Positions 1 through 5,742 of a stretch of 16,653 bases of DNA are shown in pieces. The DNA comes from Prevotellaceae bacterium. GTDB lineage: Bacteria > Bacteroidota > Bacteroidia > Bacteroidales > UBA932. The notes under the pieces were generated by a model. The model did not search any database. It saw nothing but the letters and a program-made list of their open reading frames with translations, and was not told the origin of the DNA. The translations under genes were made by a program, and so were the position numbers. The stretch lies in NCBI GenBank assembly GCA_031279735.1, contig JAITHX010000187.1, forward strand, positions 1 through 16,653, read 5' to 3'. Within the stretch, counting starts at the first letter, position 1; the number at the start of each line of letters is the position of its first letter.

Positions 1-168
1 ATACGAATCAGAAACGACCTCCTCGTGATACGAACGCTGGAACTCAAAGCCGGATTCTATCCCCGACTGAATCAGTCCGGATTCAATAATTTCGTCAACT
101 TTAATTCCTCCGTCCCAAACAAATCGCCGAGCTTCGTGCCGAAGTATCCGGAAGAAATAATTCAGTGA
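1..168 (+). CDS. 3' end of an unrecognised protein gene (partial)
   Basis: Frame 1 is open from the window edge to a TGA at 166-168, giving the last 55 residues of a protein whose start lies outside the window. The tail is mixed polar and aromatic, with FNNFVNFNSS in the middle and ending KYPEEIIQ. I see no membrane segment, no known motif and no typical SusD or TonB-receptor ending, so no function is assigned. Composition is normal for coding DNA here, and frame and codon choice look real, but the piece is short. The stop codon sits inside the first unit of a 7 bp tandem repeat that continues downstream, so the original C-terminus may have been changed by the repeat. Confidence 0.5.
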   Translation: MRIRNDLLVIRTLELKAGFYPRLNQSGFNNFVNFNSSVPNKSPSFVPKYPEEIIQ

Positions 169-202
169 TTAGTGGTTAGTGGTTAGTGGTTAGTGGTTAG
201 TG
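164..202. repeat. 7 bp tandem repeat (AGTGGTT)n followed by a small hairpin
   Basis: One AGTGATT (164-170), four AGTGGTT units (171-198) and a partial AGTG make a perfect heptamer array. It overlaps the stop codon of the upstream gene. Directly after it, CCTGT (203-207) and ACAGG (213-217) form a 5 bp stem around CGGGC. No T-tract follows, so this is not a convincing terminator. The array matches in layout, though not in sequence, the heptamer repeats found at other gene ends in this window. Confidence 0.85.
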
Positions 203-225
203 CCTGTCGGGCACAGGATCGGATA

Positions 226-394
226 AGGGATGTGTTAGAAATAACTTATAAGGGATGCAGTTCGGGTTTTTAGCACACAGATGACACAGATTTTACAGAT
301 TTACGCGGATTTACGCGGATTTACGCGGATTTGAATCTGTGTCATCCGCGTCATCCGCGTCATCTGTGTGCTAAGTTATTTCTAACACATCCCT
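226..394. repeat. Palindromic intergenic repeat element with internal 10-mer and 9-mer tandem repeats
   Basis: The outer arms are a perfect 23 bp inverted repeat (226-248 with 372-394). An inner pair of 14 bp (271-284 with 360-373) and a further 11 bp (282-292 with 334-344) nest inside. Between them lie three copies of GATTTACGCG (about 299-331) and two copies of TCATCCGCG (about 342-359). The element fills most of the 336 bp gap between the partial gene and the alkylation repair gene. No reading frame of note is present. Sequences of the type CACAGATGACACAGATT are common dispersed intergenic repeats in many environmental bacterial genomes. Here it looks like a non-coding mobile or amplified repeat that would fold into a long hairpin if transcribed. 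Confidence 0.85.
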
Positions 395-442
395 AAGACT
401 TGCCCCCGTATTTTGGACACCCCATACCCCGCAAAAAATACT

Positions 443-450
443 TATCTTTG
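443..450 (+). promoter_or_regulatory. Bacteroidota-type -7 promoter box before the alkylation repair gene
   Basis: TATCTTTG matches the TAnnTTTG -7 consensus of Bacteroidota primary sigma promoters. It lies 54 bp before the ATG at 505. The best upstream TTTG (412-415) is 27 bp away, longer than the usual 19-21 bp, so the -33 element is weak or absent. The likely transcript would cover the alkylation repair and sulfatase genes. Confidence 0.55.
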
Positions 451-504
451 CGTTCGTTTCGCAAGCAGCGAATAAAGTATTAATAATTAAAGCCAATTGA
501 TGAT

Positions 505-1212
505 ATGACACTGGAAGAAACAATGAGCGAGCTTGAATCGCTCGCCACAGAACAGACTCGGCGGGTTTACAAGGCTCACGGAGTGCGCGAACCGCATTTC
601 GGCGTTCCCACGACCGCAATGCGCCCGCTGGCAAAGAAAATCAAACGCAATCAGCCTCTCGCCGAGCTGCTTTACTCCACCGGGAACTACGATGCGATGT
701 ATCTCGCGGGAATGATAGCCGATCCGAAGGCGATGACGCCCGCCGATTTCGAGCGCTGGATGGATGCCGCGTATTTCTATATGCTTTCGGATTACGTGGT
801 GTCGGTGAGCCTCGCCGAGACTGATTTCGCACAGTCGGTCGCCGACCGCTGGATTAGAAGCGGGGAGGAATTGCGGATGTCGGCAGGCTGGGCTTGCTAC
901 GAATGGCTGCTGGGCTCGCGTCCCGACAGCGAGTTCGACCCCGCGAAAATCAAGGCGATGCTCGACGAAGTAGCTGCCGTTGTCCACAGCAGCCCCAACC
1001 GCGCGCGTTACAGCATGAACGGGTTCGTCATTGCCGTCGGGGTGTCCTACCTGCCCCTGCACGAGGAGGCGCTGCGAACCGCCGAAAAAATCGGAGCGGT
1101 GACAGTGGTTTCGGAGAAAGGCAAATGTTCCGTGCCGCTCGCTGAGGCGGCAATACTTAAAGCTCGCGACAAGAGTCGGCTGGGATTCAAAAGGAGGGGT
1201 GTGAGATGCTGA
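505..1212 (+). CDS. DNA alkylation repair protein, AlkD-like HEAT-repeat family
   Basis: The 235-residue product fits the DNA alkylation repair (AlkC/AlkD-like, PF08713) family in length and in its all-helical, HEAT-like pattern. The N-terminal stretch around residues 24-48 (HGVREPHFGVPTTAMRPLAK) is the family's characteristic opening. Known members such as Bacillus cereus AlkD are DNA glycosylases that remove bulky or cationic alkylated purines without base flipping. I could not place the AlkD catalytic Trp/Asp/Arg set with confidence by eye, so activity is inferred from family only. The C-terminus is basic (GFKRRGVRC). It acts in the cytoplasm on DNA. A -7 box lies 54 bp upstream. The last 7 bp overlap the start of the sulfatase gene, so the two are probably translated together although their jobs seem unrelated. 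Confidence 0.85.
   Translation: MTLEETMSELESLATEQTRRVYKAHGVREPHFGVPTTAMRPLAKKIKRNQPLAELLYSTGNYDAMYLAGMIADPKAMTPADFERWMDAAYFYMLSDYVVSVSLAETDFAQSVADRWIRSGEELRMSAGWACYEWLLGSRPDSEFDPAKIKAMLDEVAAVVHSSPNRARYSMNGFVIAVGVSYLPLHEEALRTAEKIGAVTVVSEKGKCSVPLAEAAILKARDKSRLGFKRRGVRC
1191..1199 (+). promoter_or_regulatory. Strong Shine-Dalgarno sequence for the sulfatase start
   Basis: AAGGAGGGG ends 6 bp before the ATG at 1206. It lies inside the last codons of the alkylation repair gene. Strong Shine-Dalgarno sites are not typical of the other starts in this window, so this one supports the chosen start and translational coupling. Confidence 0.7.
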
Positions 1213-2540
1213 TTAGTTTGGCGATACTGGCGCAACTCGGCAATTGCGAATCGACGGCGCGCGAATCGGCGACGCGCGCGCGTCCCAACATCATCTTCGT
1301 GCTGACCGACGATCTGGGATACTCCGATCTCGGATGCTACGGCAATCCCGTAGTGCAAACCCCCTTTCTCGATTCGCTCGCTTCCGAGGGAGTGCAGGGG
1401 CTGAACTATGTAGTCACAAGTCCGTCGAGCACACCCTCGCGCGCTTCGCTGCTCACCGGCCGATACGCTTCCCGTCTCGGTTTGCCCGACCCCATAGGTC
1501 CCGGCTCGACCAGAGGTTTGGCCGACGAGGAAGTCACCATAGCCGAAATGCTCAAGAGCGCAGGCTACAATACGGCGATGACGGGCAAATGGCATCTGGG
1601 CGACAGTCGCCCGCATCATCACCCTACGGCGCAGGGTTTCGATTCGTACTACGGAATGTTGTACAGCCACGATTATCGTCATCCCTACGTGCAAACCGAC
1701 ACGACGATAAAGATATTCCGCAACAGAACGCCGGAAATATCGGCTCCCGCCGATTCTCTGCTCACTTCGCTCTACACCCGCGAGGCGATAGACTTCGTGA
1801 AGCGTCAGACTGCGGAAAAGCCTTTTTTCCTCTATCTGTCCTACAACATGCCGCATTTGCCGGTGGTTTTCGCCGCTTCGCCTCAGCGTCTGCGGTCGAA
1901 GGCGGGCGGAGAACTCGGCGCGGTGGTCGGCGAAATGGACGACTGTCTGCGGGAACTTTGGAAAACGCTCAAACAGCAGGGGCTGGACGAAAACACTATC
2001 CTCATCTTTTCGAGCGACAACGGACCATGGATAGAATACCCTCAGCGCATGGCTTCCGACGGGGTCACGATGCCGTGGCACGTCGGGGCGGCGGGCGTGT
2101 TCCGAGGCTCCAAGGCAAGCACCTACGAAGGAGGAGTGCGAGTGCCGTTTATCGTTTACTGGAAGGACAGGCTGCGGAAGGGACGGCTGCGGAAGGGACG
2201 GCTGCGGGAGCCTGTGTCCAATGTGGATATACTCCCGACGCTTGCCGAATGGGCTGGGGCGGAACTGCCGGCGAAACAACTCGACGGAACGTCTATCGCC
2301 GGACTGCTGGAGGGCAAGGTCGAGCATTGTCCGCTTCGTCCGATCTTTCTGGTTAATCACGGCAAAGTCGAAGCCGTCAAGTGCGGCGAATGGAAATATC
2401 GCGAAACGACAAGCTCCTCCTCTTCCGTCGTCGAGCTGTTCAACCTCGATGCCGACCCAAGCGAACGCTTCAACCTTAAGGACGAATATCCGGCGAAAGT
2501 TGCAGAGATGAAAGCGCTTATTGCGGGGTATGGGATATAG
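1206..2540 (+). CDS. Secreted sulfatase, serine-type (family S1-like)
   Basis: The 444-residue product has the full sulfatase layout. PNIIFVLTDDLGYSDLG at residues 27-43 gives the metal-binding Asp pair D35/D36. The formylglycine motif is S75-T-P-S-R79 followed by ASLLTGR, so it is a Ser-type sulfatase that would need a radical SAM maturase (anSME); none is in the window. TGKWHLG (126-132) supplies K128 and H130, and SSDNG (269-273) supplies the metal-binding D271/N272. GGVRVPFIVYW and VSNVDILPTL complete the C-terminal half. The start follows a strong AAGGAGGGG at 1191-1199. Residues 1-14 are hydrophobic and end in LGNC, a weak signal peptide or lipobox; export is expected from the family but not certain here. 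Arg/Lys-rich repeats (322-333) expand a loop. The substrate cannot be deduced. The C-terminal YGI and stop come from a GGGTATGGG-type repeat. Confidence 0.92.
   Translation: MLISLAILAQLGNCESTARESATRARPNIIFVLTDDLGYSDLGCYGNPVVQTPFLDSLASEGVQGLNYVVTSPSSTPSRASLLTGRYASRLGLPDPIGPGSTRGLADEEVTIAEMLKSAGYNTAMTGKWHLGDSRPHHHPTAQGFDSYYGMLYSHDYRHPYVQTDTTIKIFRNRTPEISAPADSLLTSLYTREAIDFVKRQTAEKPFFLYLSYNMPHLPVVFAASPQRLRSKAGGELGAVVGEMDDCLRELWKTLKQQGLDENTILIFSSDNGPWIEYPQRMASDGVTMPWHVGAAGVFRGSKASTYEGGVRVPFIVYWKDRLRKGRLRKGRLREPVSNVDILPTLAEWAGAELPAKQLDGTSIAGLLEGKVEHCPLRPIFLVNHGKVEAVKCGEWKYRETTSSSSSVVELFNLDADPSERFNLKDEYPAKVAEMKALIAGYGI
2170..2208. repeat. 15 bp in-frame tandem repeat inside the sulfatase gene
   Basis: Two perfect copies of GGCTGCGGAAGGGAC (2170-2184, 2185-2199) are followed by a partial third copy (2200-2208). 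Because 15 is a multiple of three, the protein gains RLRKG units at residues 322-333. They lie in the loop before VSNVDILPTL, where sulfatases normally have a short Pro/Gly-rich turn. Copy-number change would lengthen or shorten this basic loop without a frameshift. Confidence 0.85.
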
Positions 2541-2560
2541 GCACAGGGTATGAAATATAA

Positions 2561-2594
2561 TTTGCAATTCGCAATTAAATTTGTGTTATCTTTG
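2561..2594 (+). promoter_or_regulatory. Promoter before the first Rpn-like nuclease gene
   Basis: TTTG at 2561-2564 and TATCTTTG at 2587-2594 are separated by 22 bp, close to the Bacteroidota -33/-7 layout. The -7 box is 26 bp before the ATG at 2621. The second nuclease copy has no such box in its upstream 40 bp, so it may depend on this promoter. Confidence 0.65.
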
Positions 2595-2620
2595 CAGCGA
2601 AATTCATAACATAAAAAACG

Positions 2621-3787
2621 ATGCTAATAGCAAACCCAATTTACGACGTAGTCTTCAAGTTTATGATGGAAGACAAAAAAGCAGCCGCGGCACTGATCGC
2701 GGCAATTATAGGGGAAGAGGTGCTGTCGCTCGAACCCGCCAGGATAGAATACACGATACCCGCCGTTCCCGCCAGCAGAAACAAAAAGAAACCGAAGAAG
2801 AAGAAGAAAGCGGAGGCGGGGGAGAATGAGGAAAAGAAGGAGCAGACGGAGATAGAGGCGAAGATGAAGGCGATAGCGAACTATACCGTATGCCGGCTTG
2901 ACTTTACGGCGCACATATCCGTTCCGGGAGGACAAAAGACGGTGCATATAGAAGTGCAGAAGGCTAAGCTATCCTCGGACATCATGCGCTTTCGGCGGTA
3001 TATCGGCGCTCAGTACAATAGTTCGGGCAACATCTACAGAGACAACAATACCGACAAGTCGCGACAAATCTACTGCATCTTTCTGCTCGGATACGACATC
3101 GGTCTTCCCAAAAATCCCATTATACACGTGGACAACAGGGTGACGGACGTAGTAACCGGAAAGAGGGTCAAAGCATCCTCGAACGAATTTATCAACAGTC
3201 TGCACCACCGCTCGTGGATCATACAGATCAACCGGCTGAGGAAAAGACACCGCAACGACCTCGAAAGACTGCTCGACGTTTTCGACCAGAAGCACTGCTG
3301 GTCGGACGACGCTCACTACCTCAATGTGGACGACGAGAAATTCCCCGAAAAATACCGTTCCGTGTATCGCCGCCTGGCCTCGGCTGTCGTGAGCAGCGAG
3401 ATGAGGGCGATGATGGAGGCGGAAGACGATTTTCTGGAAGAAGTTAGAAAGTGGGAACGGGAAAACGCGAAGAAAGACATGACGATCGAAGAGCATGTAA
3501 AGGCGCATGAAGAGAAAGACAGGACGATCGAAGAGAAAGACAGGACGATCGAAGAGAAAGACAGGACGATCGGAGAGAAAGACAGGGCGATCGGAGAGAA
3601 AGACAGGACGATCGGAGAGAAAGACAGGACGATCGGAGAGAAAGACAGGACGATCGGAGAGAAAGACAGGACGATCGGAGAGCATGTAAAGGCGCTCGAA
3701 GAGAAAGACAAGACGATCGGAGAGAAAGACAGGTACATTAAAGAGCTGGAGAATCGCTTTGCCGAAATGCAGCGAACGACGCTTTAA
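2621..3787 (+). CDS. Rpn/PDDEXK_2-type nuclease (putative transposase), copy 1, with heptad-repeat tail
   Basis: The 388-residue protein opens with MLIANPIYDVVFKFMMED, the typical start of the Rpn / PD-(D/E)XK nuclease transposase group (PF12784-like). The nuclease core has D94 in CRLDF and E111-x-Q113 in VHIEVQ, matching the D...ExQ metal-binding pattern. A Lys-rich insert (KKKPKKKKK, about residues 55-63) and a charged linker to residue 80 interrupt the core. A conserved middle (LHHRSWI, RKRHRNDLERLLDVFDQKH) follows. Residues 297-373 are eleven 7-residue repeats of the EEKDRTI type, then KELENRFAEMQRTTL. Related E. coli Rpn proteins are DNA endonucleases that promote RecA-independent recombination; this is family knowledge. 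No signal peptide or membrane segment is seen. It has its own promoter and lies beside a diverged duplicate. No terminal inverted repeats typical of an IS were found. Confidence 0.85.
   Translation: MLIANPIYDVVFKFMMEDKKAAAALIAAIIGEEVLSLEPARIEYTIPAVPASRNKKKPKKKKKAEAGENEEKKEQTEIEAKMKAIANYTVCRLDFTAHISVPGGQKTVHIEVQKAKLSSDIMRFRRYIGAQYNSSGNIYRDNNTDKSRQIYCIFLLGYDIGLPKNPIIHVDNRVTDVVTGKRVKASSNEFINSLHHRSWIIQINRLRKRHRNDLERLLDVFDQKHCWSDDAHYLNVDDEKFPEKYRSVYRRLASAVVSSEMRAMMEAEDDFLEEVRKWERENAKKDMTIEEHVKAHEEKDRTIEEKDRTIEEKDRTIGEKDRAIGEKDRTIGEKDRTIGEKDRTIGEKDRTIGEHVKALEEKDKTIGEKDRYIKELENRFAEMQRTTL
3509..3676. repeat. 21 bp tandem repeat encoding EEKDRTI/GEKDRTI heptads
   Basis: Eight consecutive 21 bp units encode [E/G]EKDR[T/A]I (residues 297-352). 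The DNA copies are almost identical to each other, with GAA to GGA (E to G) and one T to A change, which indicates recent expansion. Three more diverged heptads follow to residue 373. The repeat keeps the reading frame at any copy number. Confidence 0.9.
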
Positions 3788-3797
3788 TTAATTAAGA

Positions 3798-3887
3798 ATT
3801 ATAAATTATGAATTATGAATTGCCTGCGGACGCGGGGAGAATTATGACCCGTCCGACTTTCCGTCGGGCAATTCATAATTTATAACT
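3798..3887. repeat. Heptamer-stem hairpin element after nuclease copy 1
   Basis: ATTATAA-ATTATGA-ATTATGA heptamers (3798-3818) lead into ATTGCCTG. A perfect 14 bp inverted repeat pairs 3811-3824 with 3867-3880 around a GC-rich 42 nt core. It could act as a terminator in either direction, but there is no clean T-tract. The string at 3805-3826 recurs exactly at 16438-16459, so this is a dispersed repeat family. Confidence 0.8.
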
Positions 3888-3910
3888 TATAATACATAAC
3901 ATAAAAAACG

Positions 3911-4918
3911 ATGCTAATAGCAAACCCGATTTACGACGTAGTCTTCGAGTTTATGATGGAAGACGAAAAAGTAGCCGCGGCGCTGATCTCGGCAATCATA
4001 GAGGAAGAGGTGCTGTCGCTCGAACCCGCCAGGATAGAATACGCGATACCCGCCGCTCCCGCCAGCAGAAACAAAAAGAAACCGAAGAAGAAGAAGAAGA
4101 AAGCGGTGACGATAACGAACTATACCGTATGCCGGCTCGGCTTTTCGGCGCACATATCCGTTCCGGGAGGACAAAAGACGGTGCATATAGAAATGCAGAA
4201 GGCGAAGTTCGCCTCGGACATCATGCGCTTCCGGCGGAATATCGGCGCGCTGCACCAGAGTTCGAGCAACGTTTACAAGGAAAACAAAACCGACATGACG
4301 CGACATATCTACTGCATCTTTCTGATAGAACAAGACATCGACCTTCCCGACCATCCGATTGTTTGCGCGGACAGCAGAGTGACGGACGCGGTAACGAACG
4401 ATGTTATCGAAATCTCCTCGAACAGGTTTATCGACAGTCTGCACCACCGCTCGCGGGTCATACGGATCAACTGGCTGAGGAAAAGACACCGCAACGACCT
4501 CGAAAGACTGCTCGACGTTTTCGACCAGAAGCACCGCTGGTCGGACGACGCTAAATTCCTCAATGTGAACGACGCTAAATTCCCCAAAAGATACCGTTCC
4601 GTGTTTCGCCGTCTGTCCTTGGCTGTCGTGAACCGCGAGATAATGGCGAGGATGGAGGCGGAATACATTTTTCTGGAAGATGCTCGAAAGTGGGAACGGG
4701 AAAACGCGAGGAAAGACAAGATTATTGAAGAGTATGACAAGATGATCGAAGTGCTAGAGGCGCTCGAAGAGAAAGACAGGACGCTCGAAGAGCTAGACAG
4801 GGTGCTCGAAGAGAAAGACAGGACGCTCGAAGAGATAGACAAGGCGCTCGAAGAGAAAGACAAGTACATTAAAGAGCTGGAGAGTCGCTTTGCCGAAATG
4901 CAGCGAACGACGCTTTAA
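3911..4918 (+). CDS. Rpn/PDDEXK_2-type nuclease paralogue, copy 2, predicted catalytic Asp lost
   Basis: The 335-residue protein is a clear tandem duplicate of copy 1, with the same N-terminus (MLIANPIYDVVFEFMMED), Lys tract and middle region (RKRHRNDLERLLDVFDQKH). The E94-x-Q96 pair in VHIEMQ is kept, but the aligned Asp of copy 1 (CRLDF) is Gly here (G77 in CRLGF; GAC to GGC). If that Asp is the metal ligand, as in the family, this copy should be inactive as a nuclease. The acidic linker of copy 1 (about 17 residues) is missing. The C-terminal tail has fewer and more diverged heptads of the LEEKDRT type, with Leu in place of Ile. The 15 bp before the ATG match copy 1, but no TAnnTTTG box is seen, so expression probably comes by read-through. 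The frame is intact, so it is a gene rather than a relic, possibly with a non-catalytic role. Confidence 0.82.
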   Translation: MLIANPIYDVVFEFMMEDEKVAAALISAIIEEEVLSLEPARIEYAIPAAPASRNKKKPKKKKKKAVTITNYTVCRLGFSAHISVPGGQKTVHIEMQKAKFASDIMRFRRNIGALHQSSSNVYKENKTDMTRHIYCIFLIEQDIDLPDHPIVCADSRVTDAVTNDVIEISSNRFIDSLHHRSRVIRINWLRKRHRNDLERLLDVFDQKHRWSDDAKFLNVNDAKFPKRYRSVFRRLSLAVVNREIMARMEAEYIFLEDARKWERENARKDKIIEEYDKMIEVLEALEEKDRTLEELDRVLEEKDRTLEEIDKALEEKDKYIKELESRFAEMQRTTL

Positions 4919-4930
4919 TTAAGAATTAAA

Positions 4931-5006
4931 AATTAAGAATTGCCTGACGGAAAGTCGGACGGTTCATTTCTCCCCGCGTCCGTCGGGCAATTCATAATTT
5001 ATAACT
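4931..5006. repeat. Hairpin element after nuclease copy 2, core inverted relative to copy 1
   Basis: GAATTGCCTGACGG (4937-4950) pairs with CCGTCGGGCAATTC (4980-4993) with a single G-T wobble. The right flank, from CGGGCAATTC to ATAACTT (4984-5006), is identical to 3865-3887. The GC-rich core between the arms is the reverse complement of the core after copy 1. It ends 3 bp before a much larger palindromic element. Confidence 0.8.
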
Positions 5007-5009
5007 TCA

Positions 5010-5437
5010 GAACTCCAGAAGCGGGGGGATACTTCACGTCTAATATATACTGCTTTATAAAAATCATATTGCAAAGTGATACTGTCGCAAAAACAGCGCG
5101 GAGAGTCGGTGAGCGTTCTGGAGATGGAAAAGATTGCGGGTCAAGCCCGCAATGACCGTCCGGCCGGAGGGAGCGTTCAGGAGTCGAGCGAGACGGCAGG
5201 ACACGGATGACTGGGCGAATGGACGAATGGATGAATGGACGAATGGACGGCTGGACGGCTGGACGGCTGGAACGCTCCCTGCGGCCGGACGATCATTGCG
5301 GGCTTGACCCGCAATCTTTTCCATCTCCGGAACTCTCCCCGACTCTCCGCGCTGTTTTTGCGACAGTATCATTTTGCGGTATGCTTTTCATAAAATGGTA
5401 TGGATTAGACGCAAGATGTTACCCGCTTCTGGAGTTC
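5010..5437. mobile_element. 428 bp near-palindromic MITE-like element
   Basis: Perfect 16 bp terminal inverted repeats (5010-5025 and 5422-5437) enclose two long arms. Perfect internal arm matches include 33 bp (5077-5109 with 5339-5371) and 36 bp (5120-5155 with 5293-5328). Each arm carries the small palindrome ATTGCGGG-TCAAG-CCCGCAAT. The centre (about 5179-5268) is not palindromic and holds an 8 bp tandem repeat. No transposase is encoded and the frames through it are low-complexity. No target duplication is obvious at the ends. This fits a non-autonomous transposable element or a large amplified palindrome. Porphyromonas BrickBuilt MITEs have a comparable build of terminal repeats around tandem repeats, but no sequence relation is claimed. 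Confidence 0.65.
5217..5272. repeat. 8 bp tandem repeat in the centre of the palindromic element
   Basis: Seven units of 8 bp run without interruption: four GAATGGAC-type units (one with a C to T change) and then three GGCTGGAC-type units, the last ending AA. The two unit types suggest expansion in two steps. Because 8 is not a multiple of three, any frame through it shifts, which argues against coding. Confidence 0.85.
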
Positions 5438-5440
5438 CGG

Positions 5441-5580
5441 ACAGCCCGCCCATACCCTGTAAAACCCCATAAAATCCCATACCCTATACAGAATATGGAG
5501 TGCCATCCGGCGAAGCACCCCATACCCTATACCCCACCCCATACCCCACACCCCACACCCTCTAAAGCCCCGCACCCCCT
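5441..5580. repeat. C-rich CCCCATACCC-type repeat tract (G-quadruplex-prone on the minus strand)
   Basis: Degenerate repeats of CCCATACCC, CCCCACACC and related units fill this stretch, densest at 5517-5580. The minus strand therefore carries many runs of three or four G separated by 1-4 bases, which is the pattern of G-quadruplex formers. The same GGGTATGGG unit is seen at the sulfatase stop (2526-2540) and as CCCCATACCCC near 421. It lies 130-270 bp upstream of the susC promoter. Confidence 0.7.
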
Positions 5581-5686
5581 AAAAAATCTACTTTTTCCTT
5601 CTGTGGATAATTTTTTTTGTCTGTTGATTTCACGCGGTTACGGGAGAATAGCGTGGGAAAAAATCTACTTCGGGCATTTATTCGGT

Positions 5687-5717
5687 GTTGCATGTTCGGA
5701 AAAGTCGAATATCTTTG
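5687..5717 (+). promoter_or_regulatory. Promoter of the starch utilisation operon
   Basis: GTTG at 5687-5690 and TATCTTTG at 5710-5717 are 19 bp apart, a good fit to the Bacteroidota -33/-7 layout. It sits 26 bp before the ATG at 5743. This position rules out the longer open frame that begins at 5617, because its start would lie upstream of the promoter. A 13 bp direct repeat AAAAAATCTACTT occurs at 5581-5593 and 5658-5670, just upstream, and could be an activator site. Confidence 0.7.
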
Positions 5718-5742
5718 CCGGAACAATTTAAATGTACACTTA

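Noticed and set aside
1047..2567. 506-codon minus-strand frame opposite the sulfatase
   Set aside because: It is the shadow of a gene with complete catalytic motifs on the plus strand. The same applies to the long minus frames at 5818-8115, 8732-10873 and 12965-14320.
2969..3685. Minus-strand frame with repeated LSDRPVF peptide opposite nuclease copy 1
   Set aside because: The repeat is only the antisense reading of the 21 bp array. The plus strand carries the nuclease core motifs and the promoter.
3798..3887. Classical intrinsic terminators at 3798-3887, 4931-5006 and 16536-16619
   Set aside because: Strong stems are present but none is followed by a T-tract, and the stems belong to dispersed repeats. 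A termination role is possible but not supported by sequence alone.
2606..5006. A complete insertion sequence around the Rpn-like genes
   Set aside because: No terminal inverted repeats or target duplications bracket either gene. The shared flanks are explained by tandem duplication and a dispersed hairpin repeat.
5207..5742. Open frame from 5207 (174 codons) and the N-terminal extension of susC back to 5617
   Set aside because: The first runs through an 8 bp tandem repeat and a palindrome arm and gives low-complexity peptide. The second starts upstream of a good promoter, and its first 42 residues do not look like a signal peptide, while the ATG at 5743 gives one.
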